64,000 nt of DNA from CAYZJB01 sp964602985 (GTDB lineage: Bacteria; CLD3; SB21), in assembly GCA_964602985.1 (NCBI GenBank), contig CAZRTJ010000006.1:98480-162479 (forward strand). Direction: 5' to 3'. Under the pieces are notes generated by a model. That model was not told the DNA's origin. It saw nothing but the letters and a program-made list of their open reading frames with translations, and made no database searches. The position numbers were made by a program, and so were the translations under genes. This document shows positions 54,593 through 63,013 of this stretch, in pieces (position 1 is the first letter of the stretch; the number at the start of each line of letters is the position of its first letter).

Positions 54593-55092
54593 GACGACAT
54601 CCCGTGCTGACGCACTTCTTCCGAGGTCAACCCGAAGATCGGTGGCGTGGGGACTTGCAAGATGGAAAGATATACGTACAGTTGACCCCGGTGGTGAATT
54701 TCATGTTCGATTTTTGCGCGAAGCCACTTCCACACGGGGATTTCCGCGTTGCCGGGCGTGCGGCAGGTGCGACCCAGATCGCCAGGGGTTAGTCGAGAGA
54801 AGATCTCTGTCGATTCCGCGTGACGGTCCAGGAAGTACCTCACGACGGCGTCATACCCGTCGGCGAGAGTCCTCTCGTGTCCGGGATAGCAACTGGGTCG
54901 GCCCTGGACGGTTTCCGCCCACATGTACCGTTCCATGGCTGCCAGATGCCTGATCAGATCCCCCAGGGTGAATTTCCCCGGCGCACAGGACCACTCGATG
55001 CGATCCCGTGGAACGCACTCGATCACCTTCCGCGTGCGCATGTGGATCCGCGCGTCGTATTCGAGAAATGATTCAATCGATGACAAGTCCAT
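54589..55092 (-). CDS. DinB superfamily protein
   Basis: 167 aa helical bundle. Probable metal-binding histidines: LGDLIRHLAAMERYMW (about 43-58) and KIEHEIHHRGQLYVYL (about 127-142, HxxxHxGQ type). The latter is a good DinB hallmark. Substrate unknown. First gene of a minus-strand trio with YkgJ and the cytochrome, divergent from the S46 peptidase. Confidence 0.87.
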   Translation of the reverse strand: MDLSSIESFLEYDARIHMRTRKVIECVPRDRIEWSCAPGKFTLGDLIRHLAAMERYMWAETVQGRPSCYPGHERTLADGYDAVVRYFLDRHAESTEIFSRLTPGDLGRTCRTPGNAEIPVWKWLRAKIEHEIHHRGQLYVYLSILQVPTPPIFGLTSEEVRQHGMSS

Positions 55093-55168
55093 CCTACCAC
55101 CCGCTGTACGTATGAATGTTCATTTCAAAAACTGAAAATGCAATGTTTCATCTCTTTTCAGATTCTGC

Positions 55169-55176
55169 TACATTTG
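55169..55176 (+). promoter_or_regulatory. Candidate Bacteroidetes-type -7 element for the S46 gene
   Basis: TACATTTG at 55169-55176 fits the TAnnTTTG consensus described for Bacteroidetes promoters, 56 bp before the ATG at 55233. No strong upstream TTG box is seen. Confidence 0.35.
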
Positions 55177-55232
55177 CTGGATAAAAAAATCTACACGTTT
55201 ATCAACATCCCATCCGTTCAAGGAGAACCGAC

Positions 55233-57341
55233 ATGACCCAACGAATGATCCTGAAGATCTGTGTGTGCGTTTGTCTGCTTGTCGAACGCGGATTCAGCGG
55301 GGAGGGAATGTTTCCCATCTCCATGGCGACGCGAATTGGCTTGACCGAAAAAGGACTGAAAATGAATCCGCTGGACCTTTTCCGAACGGACTCGGTGAGT
55401 CTCGCGCATGCGGTCGTGCGGCTGGGCGGATGCACGGGATCGTTTATTTCTGACGAGGGATTGATTCTGACCAACTACCACTGTGCATTCGACGGTATCC
55501 AGCAGGCCTCCTCCGTGCAGAACGACTACATCCGGACGGGATTTCTCGCGAGAACGAGGTCTGAAGAAACGCAGATCCGAGGCGAGCGGGCGCTGATCCT
55601 GGAGGACGTGAGGGACGTAAGCTCCGACGTCTTGCAACACACGTCCGTTGACATGCCGTCCCTCGAACGTCTTCAGAAGATTGCCGAAAATCGGGCGGCC
55701 TTGCTGAAGAAAGCGACAGCTGAATTTCCGGGCAAGAAGGTCGAGGTTTCCGAGATGATGGTGGGTCAATCGTATTATTTGTTTGTCTATTTGGAATTGC
55801 GGGATGTCCGGTTGGTCTATGCACCGCCACGGTCGATCGGTCAATTTGGCGGCGAGATGGACAACTGGGTGTGGCCGCGGCACACTGGCGATTTTTCCAT
55901 GATGCGCGCGTACGTCGCACCCGACGGCATGCCCGCCGATTTTTCGCCGCAAAATGTCCCGTATCATCCCAAGCGCATTCTGTCGATCGAGCCCGCGGGC
56001 GTACAGGAAGATGATTTTATCCTCGTCATGGGATATCCCGGACGGACTCATCGCCATCGTCCCGCCTCGTTCATCGAGTTTGAACTCAAACGGATGGAGG
56101 TGGTCGGGACGCTGTGGGAATTTGAGATCGCCCTGATGGAGGAAGCGGGAAAAGTCGATCGGGCCGTGGCCATCAAATTGCTTCCTCAAATCGAAGGCTT
56201 TGCGAACAACACGAAACGCTGGCGGGGACAACGCAAGACTCTTCACGCGGAGAACTTCATCCAACGAAAACGGCAACAGGAATCGGAGCTGATGAAGTTC
56301 ATCGGCGCGGATGCGGAACGATCCCGGCGATACGGAAATGTCCTGAGGTCGATGGATTCGGTTTACGCGGAGATGAGCCGGACGGCCGAGAGGGATTTCC
56401 TGCTGGACCGGCTCTTTTCGGACGTTCGGATGCTGAGGATTGCCAATCGGATCGTGCTCGCAGGAGCGTCCGAGAAGATCGACACGGCGGGCATTTTTCA
56501 GAATATCCGGGATATCATGAGCGGCTATGAAGACGCAGTCGATCGCAAGATCTGTCGGGAGATTCTGCGGCGTCTGTCCGAACTGCCCCAAGGCCAGGCC
56601 ATGGCGGAAATGGAATCGCTTTTTGAGCGCGGAAATACGAAGGCTCTGGATCGATTTGTCGAGGGTCTCTACAAGAGCGGCAACATGAGTCGCGAATCGT
56701 ACCTTCGTTCCCTTCTGGAAAAACCGTCCAAAATCGCGTCCGATCGGGATCCGTTTCTGAAACTCGTTCGTACGTTCCAGTCCTTGCGGTTGTCCATTCA
56801 GGATAAGCGAAAAAAATGGGACGCGGAACTCAGTCGGCTGTATCCCCTCCTGACAGAGGTGAGACAGCAATTTCTAAAGACTGATTTTCTTCCCGATGCG
56901 AATTCCACCATGCGCCTCTCCTACGGCCGAATACGCGGCTATGCGCCGGCGGATGCCGTGGTGTACCGACCGATCACGACGTTGTCGGGATTGATCGCAA
57001 AGACGGGAGAGGAGCCGTTTGATACACCCGCCAAACTGATCGAGTTGCATCGTGCCCGGACATTTGGCCGCTATCGTTTGGCCGGGACGGAAGACGTGCC
57101 CGTCGCGATCCTGTACGATTCGGATACCACGGGCGGCAATTCCGGCAGTCCAGTCGTCAATGCGTACGGCAAGTTGATCGGACTCAATTTCGATCGCGCC
57201 TTTGAGGCGACGATCAATGATTTCGCGTGGAGCGATTCGTATAGCCGGTCCATCGGCGTGGACGTGCGATACATTCTGTGGGTGATGGAATATTTTTCCG
57301 GGGCGCAGCATTTGTTGAAGGAAATGAAAGTCGGCGCATAA
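55233..57341 (+). CDS. S46 family dipeptidyl-peptidase (DPP11-like)
   Basis: 702 aa. Signal peptide at the N-terminus; RBS AAGGAGAA. Chymotrypsin-fold serine peptidase with triad His83 (TNYHC), Asp220 (WPRHTGD) and Ser637 (GGNSGSP), plus the helical exopeptidase insert in between. An Arg lies 18 residues after the catalytic Ser (GLNFDR). In the characterised Porphyromonas enzymes, Arg at this place marks Asp/Glu-specific DPP11 and Gly marks DPP7. I infer acidic P1 preference. It releases dipeptides in the periplasm and fits a peptide-feeding FCB bacterium. Confidence 0.93.
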   Translation: MTQRMILKICVCVCLLVERGFSGEGMFPISMATRIGLTEKGLKMNPLDLFRTDSVSLAHAVVRLGGCTGSFISDEGLILTNYHCAFDGIQQASSVQNDYIRTGFLARTRSEETQIRGERALILEDVRDVSSDVLQHTSVDMPSLERLQKIAENRAALLKKATAEFPGKKVEVSEMMVGQSYYLFVYLELRDVRLVYAPPRSIGQFGGEMDNWVWPRHTGDFSMMRAYVAPDGMPADFSPQNVPYHPKRILSIEPAGVQEDDFILVMGYPGRTHRHRPASFIEFELKRMEVVGTLWEFEIALMEEAGKVDRAVAIKLLPQIEGFANNTKRWRGQRKTLHAENFIQRKRQQESELMKFIGADAERSRRYGNVLRSMDSVYAEMSRTAERDFLLDRLFSDVRMLRIANRIVLAGASEKIDTAGIFQNIRDIMSGYEDAVDRKICREILRRLSELPQGQAMAEMESLFERGNTKALDRFVEGLYKSGNMSRESYLRSLLEKPSKIASDRDPFLKLVRTFQSLRLSIQDKRKKWDAELSRLYPLLTEVRQQFLKTDFLPDANSTMRLSYGRIRGYAPADAVVYRPITTLSGLIAKTGEEPFDTPAKLIELHRARTFGRYRLAGTEDVPVAILYDSDTTGGNSGSPVVNAYGKLIGLNFDRAFEATINDFAWSDSYSRSIGVDVRYILWVMEYFSGAQHLLKEMKVGA

Positions 57342-57354
57342 GAAGGGAAATCAG

Positions 57355-58482
57355 ATGATTCACCGATGGCCCATTCTGAAGGAACTCGAGGATACCGGAC
57401 GATTGACCGGCGTGTTGCTTCTGGCGGGAACGGCTATCTCGATGGTCCTGGCGAATGCCGTCCCCGGGTATCAGGAACTGTGGGAGTGGAAGATTGGCGC
57501 CGGTCCGCTTCACAAAACGCTCCATCACTGGATCAATGACGGCCTGATGGCGGTGTTCTTTCTTCTCGTTGGATTAGAGATCAAACGGGAAGTGTTGGAT
57601 GGCGAATTGTCCAGCGTCCGAAAAGCGGTTCTTCCTGTCATCGCCGCGATGGGCGGCGTGATCCTGCCTGCCTTGATTTTTGTCGTCTGGAACGCCGGCT
57701 TGCCGACGGCCCGCGGTTGGGCCATCCCGATGGCCACCGACATTGCCTTTTCTCTGGGTATTCTCTCCATGTTGGGATCGGCCGTGCCGACATCGCTCAA
57801 GATTTTCCTAACGGCGCTGGCGGTGATCGATGATCTGATCGCGATTCTGGTGATTGCGTTCTTCTACACACAGGGATTGGCCACAGAATACTTGTGGATG
57901 GCGGGGATCGTTTTGCTGGGTCTGATCGGACTGAATCGTTGGGGCGTGGTGAAACTGCTTCCCTATCTGGTGGGCGGCGCACTGTTGTGGTTTTTCGTAC
58001 TGAAATCGGGTATCCATGCGACGCTGGCGGGCGTGATGTTGGCCTTCTGCATTCCGGCTGCTGTCCTGGAATATCTCGAGCACGCGATCGCACGTCCTGT
58101 GAATTACGTCGTCTTGCCGCTGTTCGCACTGGCCAATACGGCAATTTCGTTTTCAGGAGTTCGTCTGTCGGACTTTGGAACCCCGTTGAGCCTGGGGATT
58201 ATGGTTGGACTGGTGGGAGGAAAGACAGTCGGTATTTTTGCTTTCACGTTTCTTTCGGTCAAGACGCGATTGGGCGTGCTGGCCTCCGAACTGAGGTGGT
58301 CGCACATTGCGGGCGTCGGGGCGATTGCCGGCATAGGATTCACGATGTCGATCTTCATTTCACTGCTGTCGTTCACGGATCGGCTATGGATCGATCAGGC
58401 GATTTTGTCGGTGATAGTGGGCTCGGCCATTTCGGCGCTGATCGGTGTGCTGATCTTTCGGTTCAATCCGAAGACCGGCTAG
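57355..58482 (+). CDS. nhaA: Na+/H+ antiporter NhaA
   Basis: 375 aa, about 11-12 membrane segments. Exchanges sodium for protons at alkaline pH. The ion-binding aspartates lie in LTALAVIDDLIAILVIAFF (TM5, Asp-Asp), with IPMATDIAFSLGIL (TM4) and LLVGLEIKREVLDGEL near the N-terminus; IAGIGFTMSIFIS is TM10. All hallmark residues are present. RBS AAGAAGGG. Its stop interlocks with the stop of the convergent integrase gene. Confidence 0.95.
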   Translation: MIHRWPILKELEDTGRLTGVLLLAGTAISMVLANAVPGYQELWEWKIGAGPLHKTLHHWINDGLMAVFFLLVGLEIKREVLDGELSSVRKAVLPVIAAMGGVILPALIFVVWNAGLPTARGWAIPMATDIAFSLGILSMLGSAVPTSLKIFLTALAVIDDLIAILVIAFFYTQGLATEYLWMAGIVLLGLIGLNRWGVVKLLPYLVGGALLWFFVLKSGIHATLAGVMLAFCIPAAVLEYLEHAIARPVNYVVLPLFALANTAISFSGVRLSDFGTPLSLGIMVGLVGGKTVGIFAFTFLSVKTRLGVLASELRWSHIAGVGAIAGIGFTMSIFISLLSFTDRLWIDQAILSVIVGSAISALIGVLIFRFNPKTG

Positions 58483-59441
58483 CGGAGTTTCAGATCGTCG
58501 ATCGGACTGGAGACGGATCGGGGCAAGGTCACATGCGTATAGATCATGGTCGTGCGGACGTCACTGTGGCCGAGAAGTTCCTGCACCACACGGATGTTAT
58601 GCCCATTCTCGAGCAGGTGTGTGGCAAAGGAATGGCGCAGGGTGTGACAACTTGCCGCTTTTGAGAGCTTGGCAGACTGAACGGCAATTTTGAACGGCCG
58701 CTGAAGGAAAGTCTCGGAGCGATGAAAGAGCCGGACGGCGCCCGTCAAAGGGTCTACGGAAGGCTTGTCGGAGGGGAAGACGAACATCCAGGCCCAGTCG
58801 TACCGGGCATGGGGGTATTTGCGATCCAGAGCGGGCGGGAGTGCGACGCCGGGGAAGTTGTCCTGAAGCCACGTGGAATGTTTTATTTTCAACACAGCGA
58901 GGTGGCGGTCCAGCGGCTCGGTCAGCGAATGCGGGAGGGGCACGCTGCGATCCTTGTCTCCCTTGCCGGCGCGAACGGTAATTATTTTCCGCTGGAAGTC
59001 CAGGTCTTTGACGCGGAGGGCGAGGCATTCGGTCAGCCGCAGACCGCATCCGTAGAGCAGGGAAGCCATGAGTCGGGGCTCCCCTTTGAGGCGAGAGAGG
59101 AGTCTGGCCACTTCTTCTTTGGTGAGAACCACCGGGAGGCGTGTGGGTCGGTCCGAACGAAGGAAGTCAATGTGGGCGAGCGGAGTGCGGAGGACGTCCC
59201 GGTAGAGGAAGAGGATGGCTTGCAGAGCCTGGTTTTGTGTAGAGGGCGCCACATGGCGCTCGTTTGCGAGAAAAGTTAGAAAAGCGGCGAGGTCCTTTTC
59301 GCCGAGAGTTTCGGGGTGACGCTTTTCATGGAAGACGATGAATCGATAGATCCAATCGAGATAGGACTTTTCGGTCCGGTATGACAGTTGCCGAACCCGA
59401 AAGACCTGACGCACCTTTTCGAGGAAGGGCGATTTTTTCAT
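58479..59441 (-). CDS. intI: Integron integrase IntI
   Basis: 320 aa tyrosine recombinase with all catalytic residues: Arg135 (GCGLRLTE), Lys160/163 (AGKGDKDR), His266 and Arg269 (CHTLRHSF), His292 (LLGHSD) and Tyr301 (MIYTHV). What marks it as IntI and not Xer is the extra patch at about 200-226, LPPALDRKYPHARYDWAWMF followed by VFPS, which holds the extrahelical bases of folded attC. It inserts and excises cassettes at attI/attC. Start at 59441, 121 bp from the attI cut. Its stop interlocks with that of nhaA. Confidence 0.96.
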   Translation of the reverse strand: MKKSPFLEKVRQVFRVRQLSYRTEKSYLDWIYRFIVFHEKRHPETLGEKDLAAFLTFLANERHVAPSTQNQALQAILFLYRDVLRTPLAHIDFLRSDRPTRLPVVLTKEEVARLLSRLKGEPRLMASLLYGCGLRLTECLALRVKDLDFQRKIITVRAGKGDKDRSVPLPHSLTEPLDRHLAVLKIKHSTWLQDNFPGVALPPALDRKYPHARYDWAWMFVFPSDKPSVDPLTGAVRLFHRSETFLQRPFKIAVQSAKLSKAASCHTLRHSFATHLLENGHNIRVVQELLGHSDVRTTMIYTHVTLPRSVSSPIDDLKLR

Positions 59442-59461
59442 CGATACGAGAAATTAGGTGA

Positions 59462-59498
59462 TTGGCTAAGAGATAACACACGATATTAGCGTGTTATC
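59462..59498. promoter_or_regulatory. Candidate cassette promoter (Pc) overlapping an inverted repeat
   Basis: TTGGCT at 59462-59467, a 16-bp spacer and TATTAG at 59484-59489 point toward the cassettes. GATAACAC (59472-59479) and GTGTTATC (59491-59498) form an inverted repeat across the -10 region, a possible operator or hairpin. A minus-strand TAATTT near 59452-59457 could be part of the intI promoter. Confidence 0.35.
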
Positions 59499-59568
59499 CA
59501 CACACGCGCAACCTATTTCTTTTGTGGCGGGGACTACGTATCATGTGGGCGGATAATTGAAGTTATAT
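59499..59568 (+). other. attI: attI recombination site
   Basis: The junction box is GTTATAT at 59562-59568, with the cut after G59562. It lies between intI and the first cassette, as in other integrons. The left limit is only estimated. The TTATAT part belongs to cassette 1, whose attC starts with the complementary ATATAAC. Confidence 0.75.
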
Positions 59569-59606
59569 AGCGCTACAACATGCTGTCGAGATTGACAGGG
59601 TAAATC

Positions 59607-61658
59607 ATGAATAGGCCAACAGTCCTTAGAACAGCAGCCGTACTGTTCGCAGATGACAATACGATTGTCTCTCCTCGCAATATCCACAAGAAAATTGTCG
59701 AAAGTATGTTTCTGAACAACAATAATGCGGAGATGTCGATTCATGAGTTAATAGACTGCATAAAAACAAATCTTGAACTACTATTTGATGAAAAAGAAAT
59801 TAATGATTTGGTTAATTCCAAGCATGGGCACTTTCAGGTGCGGTACGATGCCAAAACGCGTGCACCTCATTTAAGGCTTGTTACGCAAAGGTTCACAAGC
59901 CTTCAACAGAGAGCCGAAACGAATAACCTCTCAGCATTCGTGAGTGCTTACGTTAGCAAGCACTATATTGGAGAACTAGCAAAAGATAAGATTGAAGATG
60001 TTCTTTACAGATTCCTTTATGAGCTTTTAAACAAGAACATCAACGCGTTTCGCAAGATAATCGCCAATGGATGCAAAGCCAACGAGATCTCTGTTGATTC
60101 AAGTCAATTCACTCCTTCTGAACGGCAGGCTATCAATGGATTCATTGATTGGGACAATCCTGATAAGAACAAAGCGCTGTATAGCTTGATTAGCTATGCT
60201 GTGGAATACGGGCTCATTTCAAACAATGTGACTGCCAATCCGCACCTTGGTAGTCTGAAAAAGAAATACTTCTACTTAGATAATAATGTTGTTTACAGAG
60301 CGATTGGAATCAATGGCGACGATAGGAAGAACAGAATTCGTGATTTCCTGAGACAGTGCATTAACAACGGACAGTCCTTGTTGATCTCAAAATACACTCG
60401 ACAGGAATTCAAGGAAACAGTAAAGCACCATCTTGCAAATCTCCAAAAAGTTCCCTTTCGCAAAATCAACCCACGATTGTTTTCACAATATGCGGTTAAT
60501 CCTGGCTTCTATGAATTTTATCATAGGTGGCGTGATGGCAGAACGAGCTACGGCTTCACAAATTTTTCTTCGCACATTGACGTCCTATACGATCAACTAC
60601 TCGAGACATTCAACATTACAGAGGACTTCAGAGACTGGTTTGATGAATCAGATAGTTCAGTCAATGCGACCATCGATAAGTATGCTCATGACATAGAGCA
60701 GTTTAAACGAACATCACAACAAAAGAGCCACCGTTTTGATGCATTGAACACATATTTAGTCGAAACAAAACGAGGAAACCATAAGATTACAATTGCTGAA
60801 ACGAAGTATTACTTCGTTTCAGTGGACCAAAGGCTACGAGATTGGGACTTCAATCGAAATGATTGCCAACCAATTGCACTATTACCAAGTCAATGGATGA
60901 CGATCTTGCTGAGATATTTCTCGCGATCGGATGACGATTACAAAAGTCTCGTGGGATTTCTAAAGTTGCGTCAAGAAAAATCGCTTTTGGAGGAGGAACA
61001 ACTTCAGTATGTTGTTGCAGGGATTAGTGAGACAACCGAGGATTTCGAGAAGCAAACAACAATTTTCGAGAAGATGGTGGAAAACAAGTTTGAAGGCATT
61101 CTCGATCAACAGGATCCTGCGAAGATCGCAAATGCGGCAACCAAGTTCGCTAGAAAAACCCTTGATGTGAAAATCTCCAAAATAAAGGAAGAGGCTGAAG
61201 AGGACTTGCGACGTGTTCAAGCGGATCATGAAAAAGAGAAGCGGCGCTTTCAACAGCAGTTGCTTGACGAAGCGAAGACGTCCATTAACAACCTTCTGAA
61301 TCTAAGAGACATTAGCGATCGTGAGGTTGTCAAGAGAAACAGGAATCACCTCTTCCTTTTATCGCTACCAATTATCGTGTACATCCTGATTATGTCCCTA
61401 TTAATCCACTATGTGTCTTGGAACATCATCGAACCAATTGTCTTCATTTTCTCGCCATTAGTTCTGCTTGGCCATTACGTGTATTTTGCGATAACAGGCA
61501 AAAGCTTTGATTTTAGAGGATATTTCCTTGAAAAACGATCTGAAATTCAGAGACAAGTCTATAAGCAAAACAGGTTTGACGAGCAAATGCTAGACTCTGT
61601 GATTGCGAGGAGAGACGAACTTCAAGAAACTCTTGATTCCCAAATTGAGCGACGGTGA
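59607..61658 (+). CDS. Cassette 1: membrane-anchored PIN-like nuclease candidate
   Basis: 683 aa, not a family I can name. Start ATG 59607 with AGGG upstream and a 44-bp cassette leader. Residues 40-100 look like a small helical/winged domain. Residues 220-270 read as a PIN N-terminus: YFYLDNN (Asp225) at the end of strand 1 and ISKYTRQEF (Glu267) later. VSVDQRLRDWD (Asp407, Asp412, Asp414) would supply the remaining acidic residues. A charged coiled coil covers about 515-560; two membrane helices follow at about 582-600 and 607-628, then a cytoplasmic helical tail. Low GC. I infer an abortive-infection or toxin-type RNase, unproven. Confidence 0.5.
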   Translation: MNRPTVLRTAAVLFADDNTIVSPRNIHKKIVESMFLNNNNAEMSIHELIDCIKTNLELLFDEKEINDLVNSKHGHFQVRYDAKTRAPHLRLVTQRFTSLQQRAETNNLSAFVSAYVSKHYIGELAKDKIEDVLYRFLYELLNKNINAFRKIIANGCKANEISVDSSQFTPSERQAINGFIDWDNPDKNKALYSLISYAVEYGLISNNVTANPHLGSLKKKYFYLDNNVVYRAIGINGDDRKNRIRDFLRQCINNGQSLLISKYTRQEFKETVKHHLANLQKVPFRKINPRLFSQYAVNPGFYEFYHRWRDGRTSYGFTNFSSHIDVLYDQLLETFNITEDFRDWFDESDSSVNATIDKYAHDIEQFKRTSQQKSHRFDALNTYLVETKRGNHKITIAETKYYFVSVDQRLRDWDFNRNDCQPIALLPSQWMTILLRYFSRSDDDYKSLVGFLKLRQEKSLLEEEQLQYVVAGISETTEDFEKQTTIFEKMVENKFEGILDQQDPAKIANAATKFARKTLDVKISKIKEEAEEDLRRVQADHEKEKRRFQQQLLDEAKTSINNLLNLRDISDREVVKRNRNHLFLLSLPIIVYILIMSLLIHYVSWNIIEPIVFIFSPLVLLGHYVYFAITGKSFDFRGYFLEKRSEIQRQVYKQNRFDEQMLDSVIARRDELQETLDSQIERR

Positions 61659-61676
61659 GAAATGAACAGTCGCGCT

Positions 61677-61762
61677 ATATAACTCAGCGGCTTAAGCGGA
61701 CGTTGAAAGTATGAGCGAAACAATCAAATTAGGTGCGGCGCCGCTTAGCCGCGTTGTTATAC
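61677..61762 (+). other. attC: attC of cassette 1 (86 bp)
   Basis: Left box ATATAAC (61677-61683) followed by TCAGCGGCTTAAGCGG. Right arm CCGCTTAGCCGC, then GTT and the junction box GTTATAC (61756-61762). The arms pair with an unpaired extra base, the usual extrahelical feature. The central loop is long. Confidence 0.85.
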
Positions 61763-61780
61763 GGCGTTTAAGTGACTGCG

Positions 61781-62125
61781 ATGATTGAGAGTTTAAATTA
61801 CTACTGGGGTTTGTTCGATGCGCCAAAACGTGCTTCGGCCGATGCCGCCTTGAAGCGTGCTCGTTTCGATTCGGTGGCCATTTCACAGGCTGTTTCCGAA
61901 TCGTTTGAAGAGGAGCGCATTGCAGACCTTTCGGGTCAGTTTGGCGCACCAGGCGTTGGTCATCCGACCGAAGTCGACCACTTGGAGTACACGATTGGCG
62001 GCAAGACGCGGACCATTCGAGTCATCAATCGAGGGTTTTGCATGTTTCACGAAGAGACGCCCGAGTTGATGCGGCTGCATCGGTTTTTTTGCGTTTTGCA
62101 AGATCACTGCATTGAAGAAGAATGA
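61781..62125 (+). CDS. Cassette 2: hypothetical protein
   Basis: 114 aa from ATG 61781 (a GTG three codons upstream is possible). Acidic overall, no signal peptide, no membrane helix. The N-terminal half is helical (DAPKRASADAALKRARFDSVA, SESFEEERIADL). The C-terminal half is beta-prone (HLEYTIGGKTRTIRVINRGFCMF) and ends HCIEEE. No family recognised. No Shine-Dalgarno is evident in its 24-bp leader. It is the only gene of a 439-bp cassette. Confidence 0.6.
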   Translation: MIESLNYYWGLFDAPKRASADAALKRARFDSVAISQAVSESFEEERIADLSGQFGAPGVGHPTEVDHLEYTIGGKTRTIRVINRGFCMFHEETPELMRLHRFFCVLQDHCIEEE

Positions 62126-62141
62126 AAGTCTATTGAACGCC

Positions 62142-62201
62142 GTATAACTCAGCGGCTTAAGCGGATTCGCTGACGCTCTCCGCTTAGCCGCGTTGTTGGG
62201 C
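62142..62201 (+). other. attC: attC of cassette 2 (60 bp)
   Basis: Left box GTATAAC (62142-62148), the same TCAGCGGCTTAAGCGG arm as in the first attC, a short loop, CCGCTTAGCCGC and junction box GTTGGGC (62195-62201). GTATAAC is the exact complement of the GTTATAC box at the start of this cassette. Confidence 0.88.
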
Positions 62202-62236
62202 TTCACAGAAACAGACGATGATGGGAGTAACGAGCG

Positions 62237-63013
62237 ATGCAATACGATGACCTCGAACTAAAGCAACCGCAGCAATGTGACGATTACAGCGAATGCTCGG
62301 AGTTCGTCACAAACGCCATCGAGGCCATCATGCAAGCGGCCATTGATACTGGCCAAAACCAAATCATCATCAACACAAATCTGAAGCTCGGTCTGCCGAT
62401 GGAGAACATAAACAAGATCGCCGGGCCGATCGTCGAGGCATGGGCATACGAGACTTTTTACGACGTGATGGAAGACAAGACCAACGAGTACCATCTTATC
62501 AATGTAGAGGCCCAGCAGCGGCTTCACATGGCCGACGTGATACTCCAATTCAAGAAAAAGCGGAAAGTGGAATCCGGGGTTACGGCAGAGGTTGACGTTA
62601 AGGCTACATCCGAGGATTTTGAATCAAGTGGCAAATCACCCAATATCACATCCTTCAAGAGAATCAGAACGGCCTACGTCGAGGACCCCGACTACATATT
62701 CATCATCCTGTCTTTGAAGCACCGGGTGTACTCCACGAAGAACGATGAGACAGGTTTGATGGATGGGATCATGGAGGTCGTGGCCCACAATGCCTACGAT
62801 CTCAAGTTCCTTTCGAGCGCAGACTTGAGCTATAACCCGGCATTGGGCAGTGGACAGCTTCAGGTTCGCGATATCCATTATGTGAAACTTGAAAAACGCA
62901 CTACTTGGGAGTTCTGCCAACTGCTTGACAGGAAGTTCATCAATTCCCGCAAGGGATTCGACGAGTGGCTTGCACTGGCCAAAAAGAATGATTGGATAAA
63001 GACTGATGACTGA
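62237..63013 (+). CDS. Cassette 3: type II restriction endonuclease (PD-(D/E)XK type)
   Basis: 258 aa, start ATG 62237 with GGGAG upstream. The role is inferred mainly from its overlap with a DNA methyltransferase. A PD-(D/E)XK core can be proposed: Glu67 in IAGPIVEAWAYE, Asp100 in HMADVILQF, and Asp120-x-Lys122 in AEVDVKATSEDF, followed by a strand (YIFIILSLKHRVY). No N-terminal HTH. The sequence cut is unknown; the KIAGPIVEAWA-like helix recalls the ScaI group, which I could not verify. Confidence 0.7.
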   Translation: MQYDDLELKQPQQCDDYSECSEFVTNAIEAIMQAAIDTGQNQIIINTNLKLGLPMENINKIAGPIVEAWAYETFYDVMEDKTNEYHLINVEAQQRLHMADVILQFKKKRKVESGVTAEVDVKATSEDFESSGKSPNITSFKRIRTAYVEDPDYIFIILSLKHRVYSTKNDETGLMDGIMEVVAHNAYDLKFLSSADLSYNPALGSGQLQVRDIHYVKLEKRTTWEFCQLLDRKFINSRKGFDEWLALAKKNDWIKTDD

